Source: Actinomycetota bacterium
GTDB lineage: Bacteria; Actinomycetota; Acidimicrobiia; Acidimicrobiales; Ilumatobacteraceae
Direction of reading: 5' to 3'
Assembly: GCA_005805045.1 (NCBI GenBank)
Contig: SYNW01000022.1
Location: 1 to 11,823 of the forward strand
DNA: 11,823 nucleotides
Shown: positions 1-6,620 of the stretch, one piece after another
Position numbering within the stretch: position 1 is the first letter of the stretch
Layout of the letters: every line of letters begins with the position of its first letter
Notes under the pieces: model-generated
The model's input: only the letters and a program-made list of their open reading frames with translations
Databases searched by the model: none
Told to the model about the DNA's origin: nothing
Program-made: the position numbers and the translations under genes

Positions 1-1
1 A

Positions 2-448
2 AAGAGCGCGTCGCTCAAACTGAAATGGCCGAATGACTTGTTGCTGAACGAAAGGAAGTTCGGCGGCATGTTGAGCGTCGCCGATGTCGGGCAAACTTTT
101 ATCATCGTCGGCATTGGTATCAACATCTCGTGGGCGCCCGACTACGCGGCAAAACTCAAAGATCTGGTCGTGACAAGTTCGTTTGAGCCAGTCGATTTAT
201 TGAGGGTATTACTTGAGCAGATAAACATTGTCGAATTGTTATCTAGCGAGCGATTGCACGACGAATATGTCGGTTCGTTGTCGACGCTCAATAAGTTGGT
301 GCGAGTCGAGTTGACAAGTGGTGAGTTCGTGACGGGTCGCGCAGCGGCGATTGATGCGCGAGGGCGACTTGTGGTTGAAACAGACTTGACGCAACTCACG
401 ATTGACACTGGCGATGTGGTGCACCTGCGTGACGCGAATCAAGACTAA
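2..448 (+). CDS. birA: Biotin--[acetyl-CoA-carboxylase] ligase, C-terminal part (5' end outside window)
   Basis: This enzyme activates biotin with ATP and attaches it to the acceptor lysine of biotin carboxyl carrier proteins in the cytoplasm. The frame is open from base 2, giving 148 visible residues; a TTG at 38 is internal and not the true start. KWPND at visible residues 8-12, followed by RKFGGML, is the signature of the biotinyl-AMP binding core, and GIGINI at 37-42 is the conserved strand after it. Residues from about 90 onward (LVRVELTSGEFVTGRA, then DTGDVVHLR) form the small SH3-like C-terminal domain of the family. Whether an N-terminal DNA-binding domain exists cannot be seen. The next gene starts 12 nt downstream on the same strand, so co-transcription is likely. 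The identification is secure; only the upstream extent is unknown. Confidence 0.93.
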   Translation, partial: KSASLKLKWPNDLLLNERKFGGMLSVADVGQTFIIVGIGINISWAPDYAAKLKDLVVTSSFEPVDLLRVLLEQINIVELLSSERLHDEYVGSLSTLNKLVRVELTSGEFVTGRAAAIDARGRLVVETDLTQLTIDTGDVVHLRDANQD

Positions 449-460
449 CTTTGTATCGGC

Positions 461-1486
461 ATGGTGCAAAGAAAGAAAAATTCAACGACCGGTCTGCTAA
501 AAAACAAAACGGCGTTATTGACCGCGTTGGCGATTTTTGCAGTCGTCAGTGGCGCAGGCGCCCAACAATTGGTTTCAGCAACCAACTCTCAGCTTGGCTC
601 GGTGCAACGCGATCTCGCGGCTACCTCTGCGCTCTCGGCGCCGAGTAGTGGCTTCGAAAATTACCTGTTGGTTGGCTCAGACTCGCGCGAAGGTGCCGAC
701 CCCAATGATCCAGATTTTGCGACGATCGGTAGCGGGGCCGAAACTCTTGGTCGGCGCAGCGACACGCTGATGGTGTTTCACTACGACCAAGCGACTGGTG
801 CCGGGGCACTGTTGTCGTTTCCGCGCGATCTTTGGGTGCGAATCGGTGATGGTGAAAATACGGCGCGGATCAATACGGCTTATCAAGAAGGCACGGATGT
901 CTTGGTGCGCACAATACAAAGCAATTTCAACATTCCGATTCATCACTATTTAGAGATTAATTTTCAAGGTTTTAAAGGTCTTGTCGACGCCATCGGCGGA
1001 GTAGAGATCTGCGTGCAGTATCCGTCGCGCGACAAAAATACCGGTTTGTACATTCCGCCTGGTTGCCACAACCTCGACGGGGTGCGGGCACTGGCTTTTG
1101 CGCGAAGTCGATATTTTGAAACCAAAATCGAAAACGAATGGAGGCTGGACGGCTCGTCGGATATTGGTCGCGGCAAGCGTCAACGCAAATTCATCGCGGC
1201 GATGCTAAATACGGCGCTAACCAGGGTGTTGTCGAACCCTTTTTCTGTTTCCAGTGCATTTGATGGCGTGACAGGAGCGATCATCACCGACAGCAACCTT
1301 GATCTGACAGAGTTTGCTAAAAAGATGCGACCAGCAGCCAAAGGTGATATCAGCAGGTTCTCGTTAGATGTCTATAGCGACAGCGTTGCCGGAAACTCGA
1401 TATTGAAATTGGGCGAGGGCTCGGCGGCGGTTCTGGCTTTTTTTGGAGGCTCGGCCCCGGCCCCCGAGCCAGAAGGATCTGATTAA
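461..1486 (+). CDS. LytR-CpsA-Psr (LCP) family cell-wall glycopolymer transferase
   Basis: LCP proteins transfer lipid-linked glycopolymers (teichoic-acid-like polymers, arabinogalactan or capsule) onto peptidoglycan outside the membrane. The 341-residue protein has a basic N-terminus and one membrane segment at about 17-38, then a linker and the extracytoplasmic LCP domain from about 65. Family motifs run in order: LLVGSDSRE (69-77), RRSDTLMVF (98-106), LLSFPRDLWV (117-126), ARINTAY (135-141), FKGLVDAIGGVEICV (171-185), LDGVRALAFARSRY (205-218) and GKRQRKFI (238-245). The phosphate-binding arginines and the acidic metal ligands are therefore present. Cys184 and Cys202 are well placed for an extracellular disulfide. 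There is no LytR_C domain; the tail ends in a Pro/Glu-rich stretch. No Shine-Dalgarno site precedes the ATG. It lies 12 nt after birA and ends 5 nt from the convergent GGDEF/EAL gene. Confidence 0.93.
   Translation: MVQRKKNSTTGLLKNKTALLTALAIFAVVSGAGAQQLVSATNSQLGSVQRDLAATSALSAPSSGFENYLLVGSDSREGADPNDPDFATIGSGAETLGRRSDTLMVFHYDQATGAGALLSFPRDLWVRIGDGENTARINTAYQEGTDVLVRTIQSNFNIPIHHYLEINFQGFKGLVDAIGGVEICVQYPSRDKNTGLYIPPGCHNLDGVRALAFARSRYFETKIENEWRLDGSSDIGRGKRQRKFIAAMLNTALTRVLSNPFSVSSAFDGVTGAIITDSNLDLTEFAKKMRPAAKGDISRFSLDVYSDSVAGNSILKLGEGSAAVLAFFGGSAPAPEPEGSD
1448..1470. other. GC-rich inverted repeat inside the 3' end of the LCP gene
   Basis: GGCTCGG (1448-1454) and CCGAGCC (1464-1470) are perfect 7-bp arms around a 9-nt C/G loop. 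They lie in the Pro-rich C-terminal codons of the LCP gene, 14 nt before its stop and near the convergent stop of the GGDEF/EAL gene. There is no T-run after the hairpin in either direction, so it is not a classic intrinsic terminator. It may be a by-product of Pro/Ala/Glu codons, or it may slow polymerase between the convergent genes. Confidence 0.3.
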
Positions 1487-1491
1487 AACGA

Positions 1492-3507
1492 TTAGCTAGT
1501 TGATGATTGGGTCAACTTTGCGCCAAACTCCTCGGCCACAACGGGTTGACCAATTAAGTTGCCCTGGACGAAGTCGCAACCCAAGAGTCGAAGACGTTGA
1601 GACTGGTCTTGGCTCGTGACCCACTCGGCGACTACCGACATATTCAACGAGTGCGCCAGTTGAATGACCGAACGAACAATCGGATCGTCACCACCTTGGT
1701 TGCCAATATCGCGGATGAAAGTGCCGTCCAATTTGAGAAAGTCGGCTTGGAAGCTACGCAAATTCACCAGCGACGAGAACCCGGTGCCGAAATCATCAAT
1801 GGCCGTCTTCACGCCATGTCGCTTGAGGGCGTTCAGGGTTCGCACGACAGAGCCCTTGTCGTCGAGCAAGGTCGACTCGGTGACCTCGAGATCAATTTGA
1901 TGGGGTTCAAGTTTTGCTTCACGCAACGCCGACATTGTGCGTTCGACGAAAGTTGCATCACCAAGTTGTCGTGCCGAAACATTGATATGCATCACGAACG
2001 AGCCGTCAATCGTGCCGGCGTCAAGCCATGAGCGGGCGTCGCCGCAGGCTTTTCTGGTTACCCAATCGCCAATTGGTCCGATCAAGCCCGACTCTTCGGC
2101 AAGCGCGAGAAATATCGGTGGCGTCAGCACGCCACGCTCGGGGTGCCGCCACCGCAACAATGCCTCGGCGCCTGCGATGCGTGCAGTGTGTGTCGAGACT
2201 ATTGGCTGATAAACGAGGAATAGTTGATCAGTTGCCAGAGCGCGTTCAAGTTGCGAACTGAGAACACTCTTTTCTCGAGCATTGGCGCTCATCTCTTCGC
2301 TGTACATTTCGCATCTTCCACGACCTCGTTGTTTGGCGCGATACATCGCACTATCGGCGTGATGCAGCAGGGTCACCGCGGCATCGGCGCTCGACATCTC
2401 GGTCAACAAAGTTGGGTTAGCCATGGCGATACCGATGCTTGCGCTCGTCTCAATTTCGAAGCCCTGCAAAATCTGTTGACCCGTTACGGCTGTGCGCATG
2501 CGGTTGGCGACGTCCATGGCAACTTGCTCGTCCCCTAAACCATCGCAAAGAATCACGAATTCATCGCCGCCTATTCGCGCCACGACATCCGATGGCCGAG
2601 TTGCACTGACGAGTCGCTTGGCCATGTTGACGATCAACTGATCGCCGACACTGTGTCCGATCGTGTCGTTGACATCTTTGAGTTTGTCGAGGTCGACGAA
2701 AAGCACCGTGACACCACGCTTGAGCGTGCGTGAACGGTCAAGCGCCTCAGAGAGTTTGCGCAAAAACAGGACGCGATTTGGCAGATTCGTCAGTGCATCA
2801 TGGGTGGCTTGACGTTGCAATTCGTCTTGGGTTTGTTTTAATTCGGTGATGTCTCGGGCAATCGCCGAATAATGTTCGATCGTGCCGTTGGCATCTCGGA
2901 CAATCTGCAGCACCACATCCAAAGTTCGCATGATCGAATCTGTTCCCCGAAAGCCAACTTCACCCTGCCAACGATTGGATGTGGTGCTGGTGATCAACTC
3001 ACGCGGGATCTGATCGCGAATCGCTTGTATAAAAGTCTGCACCGCGGCATCGCTGAGACCTGGTGTCTCGTTCTTGCCGACAAGTTGTTGGGCATAATCG
3101 TTGGCGAACATCAGCGCACCAGACCGATCAAAAACCAAGATTGCATCATGGGCTGCGTCGAGCAGACCGATGAGTTGTTCGCTGAGCACGCGCCGAGTTA
3201 CAGACTGAGTTACATCCTGTGCGCTGCCGATGTAATTAGTGATTCGACCCGCGCCATCTTTTTGTGCTTGAAGCGAAACCAAAACCCAAGTCACATCACC
3301 GTTGGGTTGCCACAAGCGAAACTCGAAATTGAAACTTGATGAAGTTTGTTTGGCGAGCAGCCACGCTCTTTCGGCGGCAGTGCGTTCCGCCGGTTGGGCG
3401 TTCACCCAGGGTGCGCTTCCAACCACGAGCGGTGCTCCCGCCAGTGCGAGAATCCGAAATGCGTCGTTGGCGGCGACCAGTCGCGCGTCTAGATCGGTCT
3501 CAAACAA
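1492..3507 (-). CDS. PAS-PAS-GGDEF-EAL cyclic-di-GMP synthase/phosphodiesterase
   Basis: This enzyme would make c-di-GMP from GTP (GGDEF) and/or hydrolyse it to pGpG (EAL) under control of PAS sensors. It has 671 residues from a TTG start and no membrane segment, so it is cytoplasmic. PAS1 covers about 1-100, PAS2 about 112-222, GGDEF about 230-400 and EAL about 415-660. The GGDEF signature at 313-317 is intact, as is the RPSD inhibitory site at 304-307. EAL residues, placed by family spacing, are also intact: E448, N509, E541, D571/D572, K592, E628 and Q648. Both activities are therefore possible. Oddities are the loop EGVE reading EWVT at 628-631, and a first PAS domain whose conserved beginning (ALPISLFETD) extends upstream of the TTG, with no ATG or GTG before the in-frame stop at 3571-3573. 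It follows the PEBP lipoprotein gene on the same strand. Confidence 0.92.
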   Translation of the reverse strand: MFETDLDARLVAANDAFRILALAGAPLVVGSAPWVNAQPAERTAAERAWLLAKQTSSSFNFEFRLWQPNGDVTWVLVSLQAQKDGAGRITNYIGSAQDVTQSVTRRVLSEQLIGLLDAAHDAILVFDRSGALMFANDYAQQLVGKNETPGLSDAAVQTFIQAIRDQIPRELITSTTSNRWQGEVGFRGTDSIMRTLDVVLQIVRDANGTIEHYSAIARDITELKQTQDELQRQATHDALTNLPNRVLFLRKLSEALDRSRTLKRGVTVLFVDLDKLKDVNDTIGHSVGDQLIVNMAKRLVSATRPSDVVARIGGDEFVILCDGLGDEQVAMDVANRMRTAVTGQQILQGFEIETSASIGIAMANPTLLTEMSSADAAVTLLHHADSAMYRAKQRGRGRCEMYSEEMSANAREKSVLSSQLERALATDQLFLVYQPIVSTHTARIAGAEALLRWRHPERGVLTPPIFLALAEESGLIGPIGDWVTRKACGDARSWLDAGTIDGSFVMHINVSARQLGDATFVERTMSALREAKLEPHQIDLEVTESTLLDDKGSVVRTLNALKRHGVKTAIDDFGTGFSSLVNLRSFQADFLKLDGTFIRDIGNQGGDDPIVRSVIQLAHSLNMSVVAEWVTSQDQSQRLRLLGCDFVQGNLIGQPVVAEEFGAKLTQSSTS

Positions 3508-3570
3508 TGAGATCGGCAGGGCAGAAACATTTTGTTCTATGCCTAAATCTTGGCAGACGAGCGGGTTCGT

Positions 3571-4212
3571 TTATGGGTTTTGGACGAAAAAACGAGTCTC
3601 GGCAGAGTCGAAGGCCGCCGATTGAATCGCTTGTTCTAAAAGTTGTGAGCTTGCCAGCGACTGTGGCTCGGGGGTGAACTCAAGTTGTTGATCAATCGCG
3701 TAAACGACAAGCAAATACTCATGAATCTCGCTGTCTATCGGGCATGGACCACTGTATCCATCAACAATTTTGTCGCCGTTAAAAGCCGCGCCGATGATCG
3801 CCCCGGTTGGCACGCCACCTTCTTGAATCACTTTCAGCGTCGGGTCAAGGTTTGCCACCACCCACAGTGGTTGTTGCGGGTTTTCAATGGCGATCAAAGT
3901 CATGGCCAAACTTTTCGCTTCGGCTGGCACATTTTCAATGATTATCGCGGGCGAGATGTTCGACCCGAGACATGTATGTCGAGGATCAAGTGCGCCGCTC
4001 GCAAGCCAAGTGCCGCTGACAGAAAAAATATTTTGCGTCGCTGGGTCTTGTCCGGCGATCGCCGTTTCTAAAGTAGCGGCAACTATTGCAATCGACTCGC
4101 CCTGACCTGGTCCGGCTTCGCGCAGTTCACGCCCGTCACGCGAACATGCGGTCAACACAATGGCAAGAACAAATAATCCACACGATAAACGCCATGTTCT
4201 GATGACCTGCAT
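3571..4212 (-). CDS. PEBP (YbhB/YbcL-like) fold lipoprotein with degenerate ligand site
   Basis: The 213-residue protein starts with a lipoprotein signal peptide: basic start, hydrophobic stretch 10-21 and lipobox LTAC with the acceptor Cys23. It should be anchored on the outer face of the membrane. From about residue 60 it follows the phosphatidylethanolamine-binding-protein fold: FSVSGTWLASGAL, SPAIIIENVPAEAKSLA, WVVANLDP, and GYSGPCP at 152-158 followed by HEYLLVVYAID. In the family, a DPDAP-type motif and a histidine in HWVV line the small ligand pocket. Here those positions read IENPQQP and LWVV (about 109-119), so the usual anion-binding pocket is probably lost. Its role is unknown; family members are called ligand binders or kinase regulators. 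The ATG at 4212 is preceded at 7 nt by a -10-like hexamer. It is divergent from mca and upstream of the GGDEF/EAL gene. Confidence 0.82.
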   Translation of the reverse strand: MQVIRTWRLSCGLFVLAIVLTACSRDGRELREAGPGQGESIAIVAATLETAIAGQDPATQNIFSVSGTWLASGALDPRHTCLGSNISPAIIIENVPAEAKSLAMTLIAIENPQQPLWVVANLDPTLKVIQEGGVPTGAIIGAAFNGDKIVDGYSGPCPIDSEIHEYLLVVYAIDQQLEFTPEPQSLASSQLLEQAIQSAAFDSAETRFFVQNP

Positions 4213-4219
4213 TGGTTCA

Positions 4220-4225
4220 AGACTA
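4220..4225 (-). promoter_or_regulatory. Putative -10 element for the PEBP lipoprotein gene (leaderless)
   Basis: On the minus strand TAGTCT fits the actinobacterial TAnnnT -10 pattern. It lies 7 nt upstream of the ATG at 4212, the distance expected if transcription starts at the start codon. A TTGTCA (4246-4241) is a possible -35, with a short 15-nt spacer. There is no Shine-Dalgarno site. Confidence 0.4.
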
Positions 4226-4230
4226 CGGCA

Positions 4231-4259
4231 TCGTCATCGATGACAACTCTCACTATCCT
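4231..4259 (+). promoter_or_regulatory. Putative promoter for mca (leaderless from ATG 4267)
   Basis: TATCCT (4254-4259) fits TAnnnT and is followed by 7 nt and the in-frame ATG at 4267. TCGTCA at 4231-4236 is a weak -35 candidate with a 17-nt spacer. If this is the promoter, the ATG at 4240 is not transcribed and 4267 is the true start. Confidence 0.4.
4233..4244. promoter_or_regulatory. 12-bp perfect palindrome between divergent promoters, candidate operator
   Basis: GTCATCGATGAC is a perfect palindrome centred at 4238.5. The two divergent -10 candidates (4220-4225 minus, 4254-4259 plus) are centred about one base from that point, so a dimeric regulator bound here could control both the lipoprotein operon and mca. 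About three 12-bp palindromes are expected by chance in a window this long; only the location makes this one notable. Confidence 0.35.
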
Positions 4260-4266
4260 TCACGAG

Positions 4267-5223
4267 ATGAGGCAAGCCGATCGCTCAAAAAATATGGTTT
4301 CACCGGTGGATAATTACGGCAACCCGCTGTGTGTGCTGACAGTTCATGCACACCCTGATGATGAAGCGTCCAAAGGTGCACCGACATTTGCGCGATATGC
4401 AGAATTGGGCGTGCGTACCGTGTTGGTATGTTGCACGGGTGGCGAAGAGGGCGATGTAAACAATCCGGCGCTCAAAGAGCCAGGCATGCCGTTTCACGGG
4501 CTCGACCTTGCTGCGCAGCGAAAATTATTGACCGAGATGCGACCCAAAGAGTTGGAAAGAAGTGTGCAAGTGATTGGCTTCAGCAAGTTACACATGCTCG
4601 GCTATCGCGATTCGGGTATGGCTGATAGCGAATCGAACTCGAACCCGAATTGCTTTCACATGGCCAGCAACGACGAAGCGGCTGAACGCTTGGTGAAAAT
4701 TATTCGCGCCGAAAAACCGCAGGTGATCGTTACCTATAGCGATGATCAAAGCGGCTATCTGCACCCTGATCATTTGAAGGTTCACGATGTCAGCATTTTG
4801 GCTTTTGAGCGAGCAGGTGACGAATCTTGGTATAAAAATGCCGGACCAGTTTGGCGACCATTGAAGATGTATTACTCGGTGTGGTCGCGCACTCGGTTGA
4901 AGACCGTGCACGAGGCGATGTTACGTTTGCGTGGATCATCGCCTTACGACGAAAAGTGGTTTGATAGGCCGAATCTTGATCATCGGATAACAACAAAAAT
5001 TCGTGTCGGAGAATATTTTTGGGCACGCTCTGGCGCACTCAAGGCGCATGCCACACAAGTCGATGAAAATGAAGCGTTTTGGTTTGGTCTCAGTGATCAA
5101 GAATTAGCCGAGGTTTACCCGTACGAAGATTGGATCCTGGCCGAGCATCACATCGCTGGTTATTCGCCAACCGGGTCGGGGATTGAGACTGAATTGTTTG
5201 CGGGTATTCGCGCGAACCAATAA
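4267..5223 (+). CDS. mca: Mycothiol S-conjugate amidase
   Basis: Mca is a zinc hydrolase that cleaves mycothiol S-conjugates to a mercapturic acid (N-acetylcysteine conjugate) for export and GlcN-inositol for re-use, part of thiol detoxification in Actinobacteria. Numbered from the upstream ATG at 4240, HAHPDDEASKGA (36-47) holds zinc ligands His38 and Asp41 and the general base Asp40, and LHPDHL (174-179) holds the third ligand His178. EEGDVNNPA (69-77) and LGYRDSGMAD (120-129) are typical of the Mca/MshB family. The length (about 318 residues) and C-terminal region fit Mca better than the shorter deacetylase MshB. I chose ATG 4267 because TATCCT sits 7 nt before it; ATG 4240 lies inside the palindrome, and ATG 4294 is also possible. 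The stop abuts the stop of the next, convergent gene with no gap. Confidence 0.92.
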   Translation: MRQADRSKNMVSPVDNYGNPLCVLTVHAHPDDEASKGAPTFARYAELGVRTVLVCCTGGEEGDVNNPALKEPGMPFHGLDLAAQRKLLTEMRPKELERSVQVIGFSKLHMLGYRDSGMADSESNSNPNCFHMASNDEAAERLVKIIRAEKPQVIVTYSDDQSGYLHPDHLKVHDVSILAFERAGDESWYKNAGPVWRPLKMYYSVWSRTRLKTVHEAMLRLRGSSPYDEKWFDRPNLDHRITTKIRVGEYFWARSGALKAHATQVDENEAFWFGLSDQELAEVYPYEDWILAEHHIAGYSPTGSGIETELFAGIRANQ

Positions 5224-6069
5224 TCAGCGAGCGCGCATCAGGGTGCGCAGTTCGCGAAAACCGATCATTGTTGCGCCGCTAGCTTCGATTGCATCGCGAA
5301 TCTCTTCATCGTTGACAACGAGGTTGTAATCGTCGATCCAACTTTGGGCGATGTCGCCGAGTGCACGAATCTCGGGCGTGTCAATGCACGGCTGAACATG
5401 CATTTCGGTGACGCCTGGTTGCAGATTTTCCAAGTCTTTCAATACTCGTTCGCGACTTCCTGCTCGCCAGTCGTGATCGAAAAAATCAGGGAACACGATG
5501 CCTTCTTGCGCTGCCAGTTTGCGAAACGGGAAACCGGCTTGTTGTTCGGAAATTGAACTTGGCAGGCGAATCGGCAAACGAAACTCGACCGCCAATTCGA
5601 GATAGACATCAAAGAACTCGGGACGCAGTGTGATCGCGGTCAAATGTGGCGCAAGGTGCGTTGGATCAAGACCCCAGGCGATTGCCCGTTCAATTTGTGC
5701 GCGGCATTCGCGCAAAACTTCCTGCGGGTCGGCGTGCTCCCATAGGTCGTTGATTGTGCGGGGAAACCCGCCTTCACCAGACGACAATGAAGCCGAGTTG
5801 GTGATTGATCCCCAGCGATAATTTGCGTGCTCGGCATTGAGTGTCAGGTGCACGCCGATGTCCTCGCCGTTGTAACGATTGATTGCGTCGCGCGACCATG
5901 GTGCGGGCACCATCAGTGAGGCGCAAGTCGCGACCCCCTTGTTGATGGCATCGTAGACCCCGACATTCGCAGCGTGAAAAGCACCCAAGTCGTCGCAACT
6001 AAGAATGACGAGTCGCGCGTGCGGCGAGTGGCCCAGTTGTTCGACCAAAGATTTCTGCAAGTTGACCAC
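5224..6069 (-). CDS. YdjC/ChbG-like carbohydrate deacetylase
   Basis: ChbG/YdjC proteins are metal-dependent deacetylases of N-acetylated sugars (E. coli ChbG acts on chitooligosaccharides). The 281-residue protein shows the family pattern: VILSCDDLGAFHAAN at 21-35 with Asp26/Asp27, IGVHLTL at 71-77 with His74, PTHLAPH at 136-142 with His138 and His142, and TEMHVQP at 221-227 with a further His. These fit the metal site and catalytic acids. No signal peptide is seen, so it is probably cytoplasmic. The start is GTG at 6069, 9 nt after the stop of the thermonuclease gene, so the two are likely co-transcribed. The substrate cannot be told from the sequence; the family also includes deacetylases of hopanoid and other glycolipid precursors. 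Confidence 0.8.
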   Translation of the reverse strand: MVNLQKSLVEQLGHSPHARLVILSCDDLGAFHAANVGVYDAINKGVATCASLMVPAPWSRDAINRYNGEDIGVHLTLNAEHANYRWGSITNSASLSSGEGGFPRTINDLWEHADPQEVLRECRAQIERAIAWGLDPTHLAPHLTAITLRPEFFDVYLELAVEFRLPIRLPSSISEQQAGFPFRKLAAQEGIVFPDFFDHDWRAGSRERVLKDLENLQPGVTEMHVQPCIDTPEIRALGDIAQSWIDDYNLVVNDEEIRDAIEASGATMIGFRELRTLMRAR

Positions 6070-6078
6070 AGGCTTACG

Positions 6079-6585
6079 CTATCTTTCGCACGCGTGCCAT
6101 AAACCGACGCGTCGATCACGCGCGCTCGACTCAAGGCTTGCAAATTGTGCTGCGAACGCCGTGTTCGGCTCGATGCTCAGAGTTCTTGCAAAACCCTGCT
6201 CTATTAGTAGTTGATTAAAAAATGTGCCGTCTAAGAGATATAGATAGACGAGAAGTCTTTGAAAGCGATCGCGCGGTTCGACATCGCGCACGAGTTTTAC
6301 AACCGCACCTGTTTTGAGGGTTGCTTTGGAGAATGCTGAGGCTTCGGGGCCAAAACACTCGATGGGTTCATTCGGGTGAACTGTTTCGGGTGTGTCAACG
6401 CCAAGCAGGCGAACCGTTTCGGTTCGATTTTGCAGTTTGAGAACAATCGTGTCGCCGTCGATCACTTTTAAGACTGTTGCAGTTGCAGAGTCGGTACTGC
6501 CTGACGGTTGCTGTGCATTGGCACATGACGCCAACAAGATCAACGCGACAAGGTAAGTTATTTTGCGTTTGAACTCGCGGGACAC
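6079..6585 (-). CDS. Thermonuclease (SNase) family lipoprotein
   Basis: Staphylococcal-nuclease-like enzymes cut DNA and RNA with calcium. The protein has 168 residues from the GTG at 6585. The frame stays open far upstream, but that stretch is antisense to the LLM gene and is not part of this one. The first 21 residues form a lipoprotein-like signal (basic start, hydrophobic 10-19, LASC with Cys21), so the enzyme should be exported and perhaps tethered. ATVLKVIDGDTIVL (36-49) supplies Asp43/Asp45, VRLLGVDTPET (58-68) the catalytic Arg59, PIECFGPEA (74-82) the catalytic Glu77, and RDRFQRLLVYLY (105-116) Arg110. The catalytic set appears complete. Cys78 and Cys166 could form a disulfide. It probably degrades environmental nucleic acids. 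It is followed by the YdjC-like gene and is divergent from the LLM gene. Confidence 0.88.
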   Translation of the reverse strand: MSREFKRKITYLVALILLASCANAQQPSGSTDSATATVLKVIDGDTIVLKLQNRTETVRLLGVDTPETVHPNEPIECFGPEASAFSKATLKTGAVVKLVRDVEPRDRFQRLLVYLYLLDGTFFNQLLIEQGFARTLSIEPNTAFAAQFASLESSARDRRVGLWHACER

Positions 6586-6612
6586 TTGGCAATGTGTAGG
6601 GACGATTTGGAT

Positions 6613-6618
6613 TATGGT
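6613..6618 (+). promoter_or_regulatory. Putative -10 element for the LLM oxidoreductase gene
   Basis: TATGGT fits TAnnnT. It lies 8 nt before the ATG at 6627, the third codon of the longer reading, which would give a leaderless mRNA starting MKNNKRS. The ATG at 6621 is only 2 nt away, too close. The only -35-like TTGGCA (6586-6591) is 21 nt upstream, so support is weak. Confidence 0.25.
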
Positions 6619-6620
6619 AA

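Noticed and set aside
634..645. 12-bp palindrome CTCGGCGCCGAG inside the LCP gene
   Set aside because: It is within coding sequence for a low-complexity linker, and about three such palindromes are expected by chance in the window.
1597..3339. Plus-strand open frames opposite the GGDEF/EAL gene (for example 1597-2031 and 2872-3339)
   Set aside because: They are shadows of a well-supported gene, with no recognisable motifs or initiation signals.
4053..4064. 12-bp palindrome CGGCGATCGCCG inside the PEBP gene, and GCGATCGC resembling the cyanobacterial HIP1 repeat
   Set aside because: Coding location, chance-level frequency, and the genes are clearly actinobacterial.
5207..5258. TTCGCGAA-type palindromes recurring in the window (for example near 5207, 5251, 6779, 9379)
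   Set aside because: All but the copies next to stop codons lie in coding frames rich in Arg/Glu/Ala codons; no regular spacing or position suggests a functional repeat.
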